Positions 23,858 through 30,864 of a stretch of DNA of 30,864 bases are shown here, piece by piece. Source of the DNA: an uncultured Oscillospiraceae bacterium (GTDB lineage Bacteria; Bacillota; Clostridia; Oscillospirales; Acutalibacteraceae); contig CAJMBP010000011.1 of assembly GCA_905211675.1 (NCBI GenBank), forward strand, positions 1-30,864. Reading direction: 5' to 3'. The position numbers and the translations under genes were made by a program. Numbering within the stretch: position 1 is the stretch's first letter; every line of letters starts with the position of its first letter. Under the pieces are notes generated by a model. The model searched no databases and was not told the DNA's origin. It saw only the letters and a list, made by a program, of their open reading frames with translations.

Positions 23858-24718
23858 ATGAGAAAATACAATTATAAAAGTCATATTTTAGGCTCTGTTG
23901 CACTTTTTATTGCGGGTAACGCCGTTATAACCCTACCTTTTTATAAAACCGAAAACCCGTTGCCTGTCTTTTTGGTGAGTTCGGTTTTAACATTGCTTTT
24001 TGTTTTGCTTTGTGTTCCGGTTACAAACTTTGCGTTTGGGTATAAAGACGGTTTTTTTAAAAAAGCGGTAAGAGGTATTGTGGTCGCATTGGTGATAACG
24101 GCGGCTTTTTACGGCGCTGTATCCGCCGTTTTTGATTATGTGTCTTTTGTTAAAGAGATACAAATGCCCAAAACCGACGCCGTCTTAACGACTGTTGTGT
24201 TGCTTTTGTTGTGTGCAGTATTCATTAAATGCAAGAATGAAGCGGTTTTAAAAACAGGGCTTTTTTTGGCGGTGCTGTCGCAGGGTGCCTTGATGTTGCT
24301 TTTTGCCGCGTCGGTAAAGCTGTTTGATTTTGGCGAAATAAAATTCGATATAAATATTACGGGCTTTGATATTAAGGGGTCACTAAAATATTTTATAAAA
24401 TATTTTTCACCCCTTTTGGCAGCGACGGCTTTTGTTACACTGACAAACGGCAGAGCAAGAACATTAAATATGCTCTGCGGCACCGCATTGGGACTGTTTA
24501 ATATCTTTGCGGTGCTTATTCAAAGCATAGCTGTTTTGGGTTTTGCAACCGATTACGATTTTCCGTATTTTTATGCCGTAAGCGCGTTTTCGGCAGGCAA
24601 TCTGTTCTACCGTTTGGGCGGTCTTGTGTATTTTGTTTTTTTCTCGGCTTCGGTTATCAAAATTGCCCTTTGCATAAAAGCAATACCTTTAATAATAAAA
24701 AGCCAAAAGCGCTGTTGA
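23858..24718 (+). CDS. Compact spore germination B subunit (GerAB-like permease)
   Basis: The 286-residue membrane protein has about nine or ten hydrophobic segments and resembles GerAB (APC-superfamily amino-acid-permease fold), the subunit that binds the germinant in some receptors. Typical members have about 360 residues, so this one is short, with small loops. The N-terminal segment (LFIAGNAVITLPF) corresponds to the family's first broken helix. Operon order is A-C-B. Its stop codon (24716-24718) lies inside the terminator loop. Sequence divergence makes the family call less firm than for GerA, but the context supports it. Confidence 0.75.
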   Translation: MRKYNYKSHILGSVALFIAGNAVITLPFYKTENPLPVFLVSSVLTLLFVLLCVPVTNFAFGYKDGFFKKAVRGIVVALVITAAFYGAVSAVFDYVSFVKEIQMPKTDAVLTTVVLLLLCAVFIKCKNEAVLKTGLFLAVLSQGALMLLFAASVKLFDFGEIKFDINITGFDIKGSLKYFIKYFSPLLAATAFVTLTNGRARTLNMLCGTALGLFNIFAVLIQSIAVLGFATDYDFPYFYAVSAFSAGNLFYRLGGLVYFVFFSASVIKIALCIKAIPLIIKSQKRC

Positions 24719-24740
24719 TAACGCTTTTGGCTTTTGTGCC
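24698..24740. terminator. Bidirectional terminator overlapping the gerB-like stop
   Basis: AAAAGCCAAAAGCG (24698-24711) pairs perfectly with CGCTTTTGGCTTTT (24722-24735) around a 10-nt loop that contains the stop codon of the gerB-like gene. It separates it from the convergent rhamnosidase operon. Confidence 0.85.
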
Positions 24741-24744
24741 GAGT

Positions 24745-26991
24745 TTATTGTTTTATAAGGGTGTATTTACCGCTTGACAACGGCTTTTGACGGTCGCCGT
24801 CGTTGAAAATATAATTATTTTTCGGCTCTATCACACCCGTCATACCGTCGGGCACGCTGACGGTAAGCGTTACGGCGCCGTTTTCTTTTACCCACGCGAC
24901 TTCGATTTTGCCGTAAATACAGTCATAATAGGCGGCAACATCGTTCAGCTCTTGCACAATATGCGGCTTTATATCAACGCGTCTTAAATCGTCGGCGTCG
25001 GGGTTGTAGTCTATACCGGCAAGCGCCTTTACAAACCAAGCGGTAAAACTGCCCCAAAAATGATGATTTACCGAATCAAACGGGCCCTCGGTTATTTGCT
25101 CCCACAGGGAGTTATAACCGCGCTCTGCCATATAACCGAGCGAGGGAAAGTCGGGACGGATAATCATTTTAAGCGCCAAGTCGGCATAACCGAAGTCGGA
25201 CAGCACATCAAAAATAACCCTTGCACCCAAAACGCCGAGATCTATATGGTTATCGGCTTGTTTTATAAAATCAAGCAACCGTGAGAAAGCGGCAGCCTTT
25301 TCGCCCTTTTCAAATATATTATAATATATCGCCATTGCCTGACTTGTCTGACATTCGCCGCTTACGGTCATAGTGTCAAAATCTATAAGCTTTGCTCTGA
25401 ATGACCTGCGGTATTTCGCCGCTACAGCCCGCGCAAAATCTGCCTGCGCGTTCATATTTACAGCGTCAAAAAGCAGAGCCATTTTATCGGCAATATCGAT
25501 TGCCATAATTGTATCGGTGACAATAAGCGGAGCTTTAGGTTTGGCGTAGCGCTCGCCTACGGGGCACCAGTCGCCAAGCCCTATATGAAGCAAACCGTCA
25601 GGGTCGTTACGGGTTGTAAGGTAATGTAAATATTTTACAAATGACGGTGCACATTCGGTTATAGGTTGCTTGTCGCCGCGGTATTTGTAGATAAAGTAGG
25701 GCAAAACCGCCAGCACACAGTCCCATGCGGGGCCGTTACCCCAATCAAAGCCCCAACCGCCTGTCGGCACAATACCGGGCAGAGCACCCTGAGTGTTCTG
25801 AGCCTTGCAAATATTGCGCAGCCATTCCTTGTAGCTTGCGGTTGCGTCAAACTTTAAAAGCAACTGTTCTGCCGAGAGCGCCGCGTCGGCTGTCCAGCCG
25901 TTCTTCTCTCGTTGAGGGCAGTCGGTCGGAAAATAGTAAAAGTTTGCAAGATCGGAACGAACTGTCATATCATACAGTGCCGAAACGGTTTTGTTGCTTG
26001 AAGTGAAATTTCCGCAAGGGGCAAGATCCGAATTCATCACAAGGTATGTAAGCAGTTCGGGCGTGGCTTGGCTCTCTTTAATACCCGTCACCATTACATA
26101 CTGAAAACCGTGATATGTAAATGAAGGCGTATAGGTTTCAAGCCCATCTCCGCGGCAGGTGTATATGTCTTTGTGAACATTTTCTTTGTCAAACGCCCAG
26201 TGCACGCCGTTTTCATTATAAGGAAACCATATATATTCTAAATCTAATTTTCCGTCAACAAGCATTTCGCCGTGCCGCATTTCTATGCGCTGACCCGCGT
26301 CGCCTTTTACGGTAAGGCGGCATACACCCGCACCGTTCTGACCGAAATCATACAAATAACCGTTTTCAAGCTTTGTAATGTTTACGGGCTTTAACTCTTT
26401 TTTTACAACAATAGGCTCTGCTTCGCAAATACGAATTTCGCCGCGCGGTGTGGGCGCTGTCAGCGCGTTGCCCCATTTGCTGTCGTCAAATTCGGGCGTG
26501 CTCCAACCGTCAAGCTGTAATCTTGCGTCGTAATGTTCACCGTAACGGTAATCGTCAAAGGTAATTGGAGACGGAGCGGTTTTAAAGCTTTCATCGCTTT
26601 CAATTACCAAATCGCCGCAAACAAGCTGTAATGCAAAATGCGGAGCCGAACGGTATTTTGCCCTGTCAAACTCCCACACCCAGCCGCCGGGATTGTTAAC
26701 AAAGCCGTTGCCGAGCAATACGCCTATAACATTTTTGCCGCGTTTTAAGTTTACAGTATAGCAATCGCAATAAATAAAATCATCGGGGTTGCTTATATAC
26801 GGCGCAAGCGCTCCCTTGGTAATGTCTTTGCCGTTTAAAAAAAGCTTATAAAAGCCACAGACGGCAATTTTTATTTGAGCGTCTGCGGCATCGTTTACGG
26901 TAAAGACTTTTCTGAAATATGGCGCCGCAACAAACTCATCGGGAGTGTTGAATTTTTCTGTAGCTTTTATAAAACATTTCGGAAAGTCCAT
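24745..26991 (-). CDS. Alpha-L-rhamnosidase, GH78 family
   Basis: The 748-residue protein matches GH78. The beta-rich N-terminal domains (about 20-310) include the GFYKLFLNGKDI segment and a YDFGQNGAGVCRL motif. An (alpha/alpha)6 barrel follows with FPTDCPQREKNGWTADA (353-369), where Glu362 is the likely general acid, and GYNSLWEQITEGPFDSVNHHFWGS, where Glu631 is the likely base. A C-terminal beta domain ends the chain. No signal peptide is visible, so it probably acts in the cytoplasm on imported rhamnosides. GAGGG precedes the ATG. It is the last gene of the operon nagB, kinase, epimerase, rhamnosidase. No rhamnose catabolic genes (rhaA/B/D) are near. Confidence 0.92.
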   Translation of the reverse strand: MDFPKCFIKATEKFNTPDEFVAAPYFRKVFTVNDAADAQIKIAVCGFYKLFLNGKDITKGALAPYISNPDDFIYCDCYTVNLKRGKNVIGVLLGNGFVNNPGGWVWEFDRAKYRSAPHFALQLVCGDLVIESDESFKTAPSPITFDDYRYGEHYDARLQLDGWSTPEFDDSKWGNALTAPTPRGEIRICEAEPIVVKKELKPVNITKLENGYLYDFGQNGAGVCRLTVKGDAGQRIEMRHGEMLVDGKLDLEYIWFPYNENGVHWAFDKENVHKDIYTCRGDGLETYTPSFTYHGFQYVMVTGIKESQATPELLTYLVMNSDLAPCGNFTSSNKTVSALYDMTVRSDLANFYYFPTDCPQREKNGWTADAALSAEQLLLKFDATASYKEWLRNICKAQNTQGALPGIVPTGGWGFDWGNGPAWDCVLAVLPYFIYKYRGDKQPITECAPSFVKYLHYLTTRNDPDGLLHIGLGDWCPVGERYAKPKAPLIVTDTIMAIDIADKMALLFDAVNMNAQADFARAVAAKYRRSFRAKLIDFDTMTVSGECQTSQAMAIYYNIFEKGEKAAAFSRLLDFIKQADNHIDLGVLGARVIFDVLSDFGYADLALKMIIRPDFPSLGYMAERGYNSLWEQITEGPFDSVNHHFWGSFTAWFVKALAGIDYNPDADDLRRVDIKPHIVQELNDVAAYYDCIYGKIEVAWVKENGAVTLTVSVPDGMTGVIEPKNNYIFNDGDRQKPLSSGKYTLIKQ

Positions 26992-27006
26992 ATAAATACC
27001 CTCGTA

Positions 27007-27855
27007 TTAAATTATTTCAAAGCTGTGCAGGCGGTAAAATTCGCCGCCCTTTTCGATTTTTTCTATACCCTCTTTTTCGCACAGTTGTTTATTTGTATTA
27101 ACATTGTCGGTAATTCCGCACCAGGGCTCAATACAAATATAGTTAGCACCGGGTACAGTCCACAAAAGCATATAACCGAAGCCTTCAAAAACAACCTTTA
27201 TGTTTTGGTCGGTTGTTTTGTTGTGCAAACAAACAGAGCTTGAATTTAAGTTTTTAAAAATAAGGCAGTCATTTTCAAAAAGCGATTTATCAAGCTGCAG
27301 GGTGGCAGTGTTTTGACCGTAGCTTTTTGTGCGGTCGGTAAGCAACGGGCCGTCAAGCTGGTACGCATCAAGATTTTCGAGCTTTTCAAATACGATTTCG
27401 TAGTTTTCTATGCCCTCGGGGCAAAAATAGGCTTCATGAGCGCCCACCGAAAAATACATATCGCCGTCGGTAAGGTTGCGAATTTTATATTCAACATTAA
27501 CCTTTTTACCCACTAATGTGTATGTGATTCTGAATTCATACTTAAACGGATAATTGTCTTTAGGGCAGTTGTCGGAACTGAGTAAAAAGGTTACGCGGTT
27601 ATCCCCGACGCTTTCAACCTCGAATTCGCTGCGGCGTGCAAAGCCGTGCTTCGGCATTGAATAGGTTTTGCCTCCGTAGATAAACTCGTCATCCTTTAAA
27701 CCGCTGCATATTGGAAACAGAACGGGCGCCGAGCCGGTCCAAAAGGCAGGGTCGCCGTTCCAGATATATTCACGCGAGCCGCATTTGAGGCTTTTAAGCT
27801 CCGCACCGATTTCGCTGAATACAGCGGTCAAAAATTCATTAGAAACAGTAATCAT
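27007..27855 (-). CDS. Aldose 1-epimerase family protein (GalM/LacX-like)
   Basis: This 282-residue cytosolic protein interconverts alpha and beta anomers of free aldoses or a sugar phosphate. Family residues are visible: His70 (MPKHGFAR), His140 (SVGAHEAYFCP, likely acid) and Glu243 (ICIEPWCG, likely base). Its length and segment order fit the LacX-like subgroup. AAAGG precedes the ATG. It lies 13 nt downstream of the NahK-like kinase gene and 15 nt upstream of the rhamnosidase gene, so it serves the same sugar operon. Galactose or an amino sugar is plausible; the true substrate is not readable from sequence. Confidence 0.9.
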   Translation of the reverse strand: MITVSNEFLTAVFSEIGAELKSLKCGSREYIWNGDPAFWTGSAPVLFPICSGLKDDEFIYGGKTYSMPKHGFARRSEFEVESVGDNRVTFLLSSDNCPKDNYPFKYEFRITYTLVGKKVNVEYKIRNLTDGDMYFSVGAHEAYFCPEGIENYEIVFEKLENLDAYQLDGPLLTDRTKSYGQNTATLQLDKSLFENDCLIFKNLNSSSVCLHNKTTDQNIKVVFEGFGYMLLWTVPGANYICIEPWCGITDNVNTNKQLCEKEGIEKIEKGGEFYRLHSFEII

Positions 27856-27868
27856 AATTTTTAACCTT

Positions 27869-28954
27869 TTATTTTATTGAATTTACGATTTCACGCATTT
27901 TGTCTTCTTTGGCTTCCATATCGGAAACAAGCTTAAACTGCGTGCGACAACGGTCGAGATTGTGGTTTTCTCGGTGTATCTTAAAGTAAACGTCGCCGTT
28001 AAGATAGTCGGTAAGAAAACGCACGCCGCACTCTAAGGTCATAAGGTATGCGCCTGTTACAAGGCTGTCTTTTTCGGCAGGTGTCAAAAACTTGTTTGCT
28101 GTCGCAAGATATCCCTTTGCAAAAACTTCGAAAAGGTGTAAATCTACCTCGACCTTTGAAAGATCGGTTTCGTCCTCGGAGGCTGTTGAAGCACCGAAAC
28201 GAATGCAGTCACCAAAGTCATAAGCCACAGCGCCCGGCATAACCGTGTCAAGGTCGATAACGCATTTTGCTTCTTTTGTGACATCGTCAATAAGTATGTT
28301 GTTAAGCTTGGTATCATTATGCGTTACACGCCAAGGCAGCTCTCCGCTTGCAAGCTTTGATGTAATGGCGTCTGCCTTGCATTCGTGCGAAAGCACAAAA
28401 TCGATTTCGCTTTTAACGCTTGAAGCCCTGCCTGCTTTATCTTCGGCGAGCGCCTTTTTAAAATCTGCAAAACGGCTCGGAGTGTTATGAAAATTAACTA
28501 TTGTTTCATGCAGCTTTTCGGCAGGATACTCCGACAGCAACTGCTGAAACTCACCGAAAGCAATACCGCAGGTGTAAAAATCTTTATCGTTTTCAATTTT
28601 TTGATATGCGGTAGCACCGTCGATAAATTTATATACACGCCAATAATTGCCGTATTCATCAAGCAAAAAGCTTTTGCCGTCAAGGGTGGGAATAACGGTA
28701 AGTGTGCCGTCTTCTTTAACCTTATCACGCAAAAATTCGGTAACGCCCACAATGTTTTCCATAAGCTCGGCGGGCTTTTTAAAGGCGGCCGTGCTTATTT
28801 TCTGCAAAAGATTTTTGGTCTGTTTGCCGTCGGGCGACTTATGTACCGAAAGCCATGTCGAATTGATATGGCCTTCGCCGTAGGGCTCAATATAGGTTAT
28901 TTCGTCGGAATTGAATTTTTTTGCTGCTGAAATTGCGATCTCTCTATCAGTCAT
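27869..28954 (-). CDS. NahK-like N-acetylhexosamine 1-kinase (APH fold)
   Basis: At 361 residues it matches the aminoglycoside-phosphotransferase-fold kinases related to Bifidobacterium NahK, which phosphorylates GlcNAc/GalNAc at C1. Visible sites are GEGHINSTW near 26-34 (nucleotide loop), the catalytic THNDTKLNNI segment (Asp214, Asn219) and the metal-binding DLDTVMPG (Asp235). It lacks features of antibiotic-resistance enzymes, and nagB, an epimerase and a rhamnosidase surround it, so sugar-1-phosphate formation is the likely job. GAGGT precedes the ATG. A related sugar kinase activity cannot be excluded. No lacto-N-biose phosphorylase gene is in this window. Confidence 0.82.
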   Translation of the reverse strand: MTDREIAISAAKKFNSDEITYIEPYGEGHINSTWLSVHKSPDGKQTKNLLQKISTAAFKKPAELMENIVGVTEFLRDKVKEDGTLTVIPTLDGKSFLLDEYGNYWRVYKFIDGATAYQKIENDKDFYTCGIAFGEFQQLLSEYPAEKLHETIVNFHNTPSRFADFKKALAEDKAGRASSVKSEIDFVLSHECKADAITSKLASGELPWRVTHNDTKLNNILIDDVTKEAKCVIDLDTVMPGAVAYDFGDCIRFGASTASEDETDLSKVEVDLHLFEVFAKGYLATANKFLTPAEKDSLVTGAYLMTLECGVRFLTDYLNGDVYFKIHRENHNLDRCRTQFKLVSDMEAKEDKMREIVNSIK

Positions 28955-28973
28955 GGTTTATACCTCGTGTCTA

Positions 28974-29684
28974 TTATTTTTCACTGTAAATTACGGTTAC
29001 ATCGGGGTGAAGCTGCAAAATTGAAGCGGGTACTTGGGGTGTAATGGGGCCGAAAAATGCTTTTTCGACTATATCCTTTTTGTTGGCGCCGTTGGCGACA
29101 AGCAAAACCTTTTTGGCGTTCATAATAGCACCCATACCCATTGTTATTGCCTTTCTCGGAACATCTTCAATCTTTTCAAAAAAGCGGGCGTTGGCTTCGA
29201 TGGTCGATTCGTGCAAATCTACAACATGCGTCTCTTTTACAAAAACATCGGCAGGCTCGTTAAAACCTATATGACCGTCAAGGCCGATACCCAAAAGCTG
29301 CAAATCGATTCCGCCCAAATCGGCAATGTGCCTGTCATAAGCCGCACCCTCCGATTCAAGGTCGCTCGATATACCGCTCGGTACGGCGGTGCGTGACTTG
29401 TCGATGTTTACATGGTCGAAAAGATTTGTGTTCATAAAATAGCGGTAGCTTTGGTCGTGAGATCCGTCAAGACCTACATACTCGTCCAGATTAACCGATG
29501 TAACGGCGGAAAAATCAAGCTCGCCTGCCTCGTACTTTTTAATAAGCTGCTTGTAGGTGCCTACGGGTGAAGAGCCCGTTGCAAGACCTAATACGCAGTT
29601 CGGCTTCATAATAATTTGCGAAGCAATAATGTTTGCCGCGGTAACGCTTAATTTTTCGTAACTGTCAACTTTAATGAAATTCAT
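28974..29684 (-). CDS. nagB: Glucosamine-6-phosphate deaminase
   Basis: The 236-residue enzyme converts glucosamine-6-phosphate to fructose-6-phosphate and ammonia. Active-site residues are in place: ATGSSP (35-40, phosphate loop), Asp67 (VNLDEYVG), Asp136 and His138 (GLDGHIGF) and Glu143 (FNEPAD). It is the short monofunctional form typical of Firmicutes (E. coli NagB is 266), so the allosteric C-terminal part is reduced. GGGAGGA precedes the ATG. It is first in a four-gene operon behind a strong promoter with a palindrome in its leader. No nagA is adjacent. Confidence 0.95.
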   Translation of the reverse strand: MNFIKVDSYEKLSVTAANIIASQIIMKPNCVLGLATGSSPVGTYKQLIKKYEAGELDFSAVTSVNLDEYVGLDGSHDQSYRYFMNTNLFDHVNIDKSRTAVPSGISSDLESEGAAYDRHIADLGGIDLQLLGIGLDGHIGFNEPADVFVKETHVVDLHESTIEANARFFEKIEDVPRKAITMGMGAIMNAKKVLLVANGANKKDIVEKAFFGPITPQVPASILQLHPDVTVIYSEK

Positions 29685-29703
29685 AATAAATCCTCCCGAA
29701 AAA

Positions 29704-29750
29704 ATTAAAAATCATTTTTAATAAAGCAAGCTTGTGCCTTAAAAGCACAA
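29704..29750 (-). promoter_or_regulatory. nagB leader: AT-rich palindrome and small hairpin
   Basis: ATTAAAAAT-C-ATTTTTAAT (29704-29722) is a perfect 9-bp-arm palindrome between promoter and start codon. TTGTGC (29732-29737) and GCACAA (29745-29750) form a 6-bp hairpin next to it. They may be an operator and a 5' stabilising hairpin; the AT richness makes chance plausible. Confidence 0.3.
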
Positions 29751-29757
29751 CAACAAT

Positions 29758-29786
29758 ATTATAATTCTTCCCCGAATAAAAGTCAA
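29758..29786 (-). promoter_or_regulatory. SigA promoter of the nagB operon
   Basis: TTGACT (29781-29786) and TATAAT (29758-29763) on the minus strand are separated by 17 nt; the leader is about 65 nt. Confidence 0.8.
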
Positions 29787-29827
29787 ATATAAAAGATAAA
29801 TATATTCATTTTTTAAAAACAAATTTC

Positions 29828-29860
29828 AAACAAAAACAAGCCCTGCGATGCAGGGCTTGT
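29828..29860 (-). terminator. Terminator of the rplM-rpsI operon
   Basis: ACAAGCCCTGC (29836-29846) and GCAGGGCTTGT (29850-29860) form a perfect 11-bp stem with a 3-nt loop. On the minus strand a TTTTTG-TTTG run follows. Confidence 0.88.
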
Positions 29861-29875
29861 ATAAACAACAAATGA

Positions 29876-30274
29876 TTAACGTTTGCTGAACTGAGGTGCA
29901 CGGCGTGCGCCTTTGAGACCGTATTTCTTTCTTTCCTTCATTCTCGGGTCACGAGTGAGGAAGCCGGCCTTTTTAAGCTCGGGTCTGAGCTCTGCGTCTG
30001 CCTGTAAGAGCGCGCGTGCAATACCGTGGCGGATAGCGCCTGCCTGACCGGTAACACCGCCGCCCGAAACGCGGCAAACAACATCGAACTTGTCAGCGTT
30101 TTCGGTAAGAACGAGCGGCTGACGAACGATAACCTTTAAGGTTTCAAGGCCGAAGTAATCGTCAATATCTCTTTCGTTGATGGTGATTTTACCTGTACCT
30201 TGATATATTCTGACACGGGCTACAGAACTTTTTCTTCTGCCGGTGCCGTAAAAATAAGGCTTTCCTTCAAACAT
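29876..30274 (-). CDS. rpsI: 30S ribosomal protein S9
   Basis: The 132-residue protein is S9 over its full length. It has YFYGTGRRKSSVARV at the N-terminus, VSGGGVTGQAGAIRHGIARAL in the middle and the family's conserved C-terminal KGARRAPQFSKR tail, which reaches the P-site tRNA. I chose the ATG at 30274, behind GGGAGA; an in-frame upstream start at 30295 would overlap the ribosome binding site. It follows rplM closely (17 nt), the universal order. Confidence 0.97.
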   Translation of the reverse strand: MFEGKPYFYGTGRRKSSVARVRIYQGTGKITINERDIDDYFGLETLKVIVRQPLVLTENADKFDVVCRVSGGGVTGQAGAIRHGIARALLQADAELRPELKKAGFLTRDPRMKERKKYGLKGARRAPQFSKR

Positions 30275-30291
30275 ATCTTCTGTCTCCCTTC

Positions 30292-30720
30292 TCAAAATTC
30301 ATACTTTTCAGGCTTTTGAGCAACCTGAATATAATTTTCGCCTTTGTATATGTGCAAACGGGTAAGAGCCTTGCGACCGATTGTAGTATCGGGAACCATG
30401 CCCTTAACAGCAAGCTCCATAGCAAGCTCGGGGCGGGTGCTCATAAGGGTTGAATACTTAACCTCTTTAAGACCGCCTATAAAGCCCGTATGACGGCGAT
30501 AATACTTGTTTTCTAACTTTTTGCCTGTTAAAACTGCCTTTTCAGCATTGATTATGATAACATGGTCGTCACAGTCAACATGGGGAGTGAATGTGGGCTT
30601 AAGCTTACCGCGAAGCAAATCGGCGGCTCTTGCGGCTGTGCGGCCGAGCGGACGGTTTGCAGCGTCAATAATGTACCACTTGCGCTGAACTTCGGCAGGT
30701 TTTGCCATAAATGTAGACAT
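30292..30720 (-). CDS. rplM: 50S ribosomal protein L13
   Basis: The 142-residue protein matches L13, including WYIIDAANRPLGRTAARAADLLRGK near the N-terminus, GDDHVIIINAE-like VDCDDHVIIINAEKAVLTGKK and the YKGENYIQVAQKPEKYE end. It is an early-assembly protein of the large subunit. The ATG at 30720 has GGAGGT 7 nt before it; an in-frame TTG at 30735 lies in that site. It heads the rplM-rpsI operon. The leader is only about 39 nt, too short for the L13 leader RNA known from other Firmicutes. Confidence 0.97.
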   Translation of the reverse strand: MSTFMAKPAEVQRKWYIIDAANRPLGRTAARAADLLRGKLKPTFTPHVDCDDHVIIINAEKAVLTGKKLENKYYRRHTGFIGGLKEVKYSTLMSTRPELAMELAVKGMVPDTTIGRKALTRLHIYKGENYIQVAQKPEKYEF

Positions 30721-30765
30721 AACCGAAACCTCCAAAATTAAAATTCAATATTTAAGTACCCGAAT

Positions 30766-30794
30766 ATAATACCACAGGCAAAAGTCTTTGTCAA
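30766..30794 (-). promoter_or_regulatory. Strong SigA promoter of the rplM-rpsI operon
   Basis: A consensus TTGACA (30789-30794) and TATTAT (30766-30771) on the minus strand are separated by 17 nt. Upstream (30795-30864) is AT-rich with an A-run-rich stretch on the coding strand, possibly an UP-like element; nothing else is seen to the window end. Confidence 0.85.
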
Positions 30795-30864
30795 CACAAT
30801 TTTTTCAAAAATTTAATTTAAAAATCAAAATCTTTGTTTTTCTCTTATTTTCTCTCATTTTCTC

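Noticed and set aside
27869..28954. Aminoglycoside resistance phosphotransferase
   Set aside because: The APH fold is shared, but the DLDTVMPG motif, length and sugar-gene context fit NahK-type hexosamine kinases.
30721..30765. L13 leader autoregulatory RNA
   Set aside because: The transcript leader is about 39 nt and shows no multi-stem structure.

Overview
The window reads as the chromosome of an anaerobic, endospore-forming member of the Firmicutes (Clostridia, probably an Oscillospiraceae/Ruminococcaceae-type gut lineage). The evidence is spore germination genes (a ger operon and a SleC-like cortex-lytic pair), a class II GalT, the paired ThiI/NifS-type tRNA thiolation genes, strong AGGAGG-type ribosome binding sites, frequent TTG/GTG starts and SigA-type promoters with 17-bp spacers. 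The taxonomic guess is inference; no rRNA gene is present. No tRNA, CRISPR array or intact transposase gene was seen.

Layout. 1-500: an array of short variable-stem hairpins abuts a 5'-truncated TrpB-like gene. 630-2734 (-): operon of a DUF2975-like membrane protein, an ACT-domain protein and a DUF711/PFL-family protein. 2854-3978 (+): GHL10-type lipoprotein. 4049-4918 (-): TIM-barrel sugar isomerase/epimerase. 5052-6695 (+): B12-binding radical SAM protein. 6727-7311 (-): XRE regulator fused to a desulfoferrodoxin-like iron domain. 7460-8491 (-): YeiH-family exporter. 8636-10736 (+): two rRNA methyltransferases. 10857-12219 (+): YitT-like membrane protein and an HD phosphohydrolase. 12264-14795 (-): DUF3048 lipoprotein and galT. 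14963-19700 (+): cysteine desulfurase, thiI, a sortase-B homologue lacking the catalytic His and Cys, a membrane-anchored protein with a possible degenerate CinA/MoaB-like domain, and a small multidrug-export family protein. 19814-24718 (+): spore germination block, with a split SleC, GerA, a short GerC and GerB. 24745-29684 (-): nagB, NahK-like kinase, aldose epimerase, GH78 rhamnosidase. 29876-30720 (-): rplM-rpsI.

How the genes work together. Housekeeping translation functions (rplM-rpsI, rsmE, an RsmF-like enzyme, nifS-thiI) are interleaved with glycan catabolism (GH78, NahK-like kinase, GalM-like epimerase, NagB, GalT) and spore germination. Nearly every transcription unit is bounded by a recognisable promoter and hairpin terminator, so operon limits can be read with fair confidence.

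The most unusual items are the sortase homologue with His-to-Asn and Cys-to-Val changes beside an uncharacterised membrane-anchored partner in the tRNA-thiolation operon, the SleC-like enzyme divided over two genes, the N-domain-only GerC, and the hairpin array at the left end.
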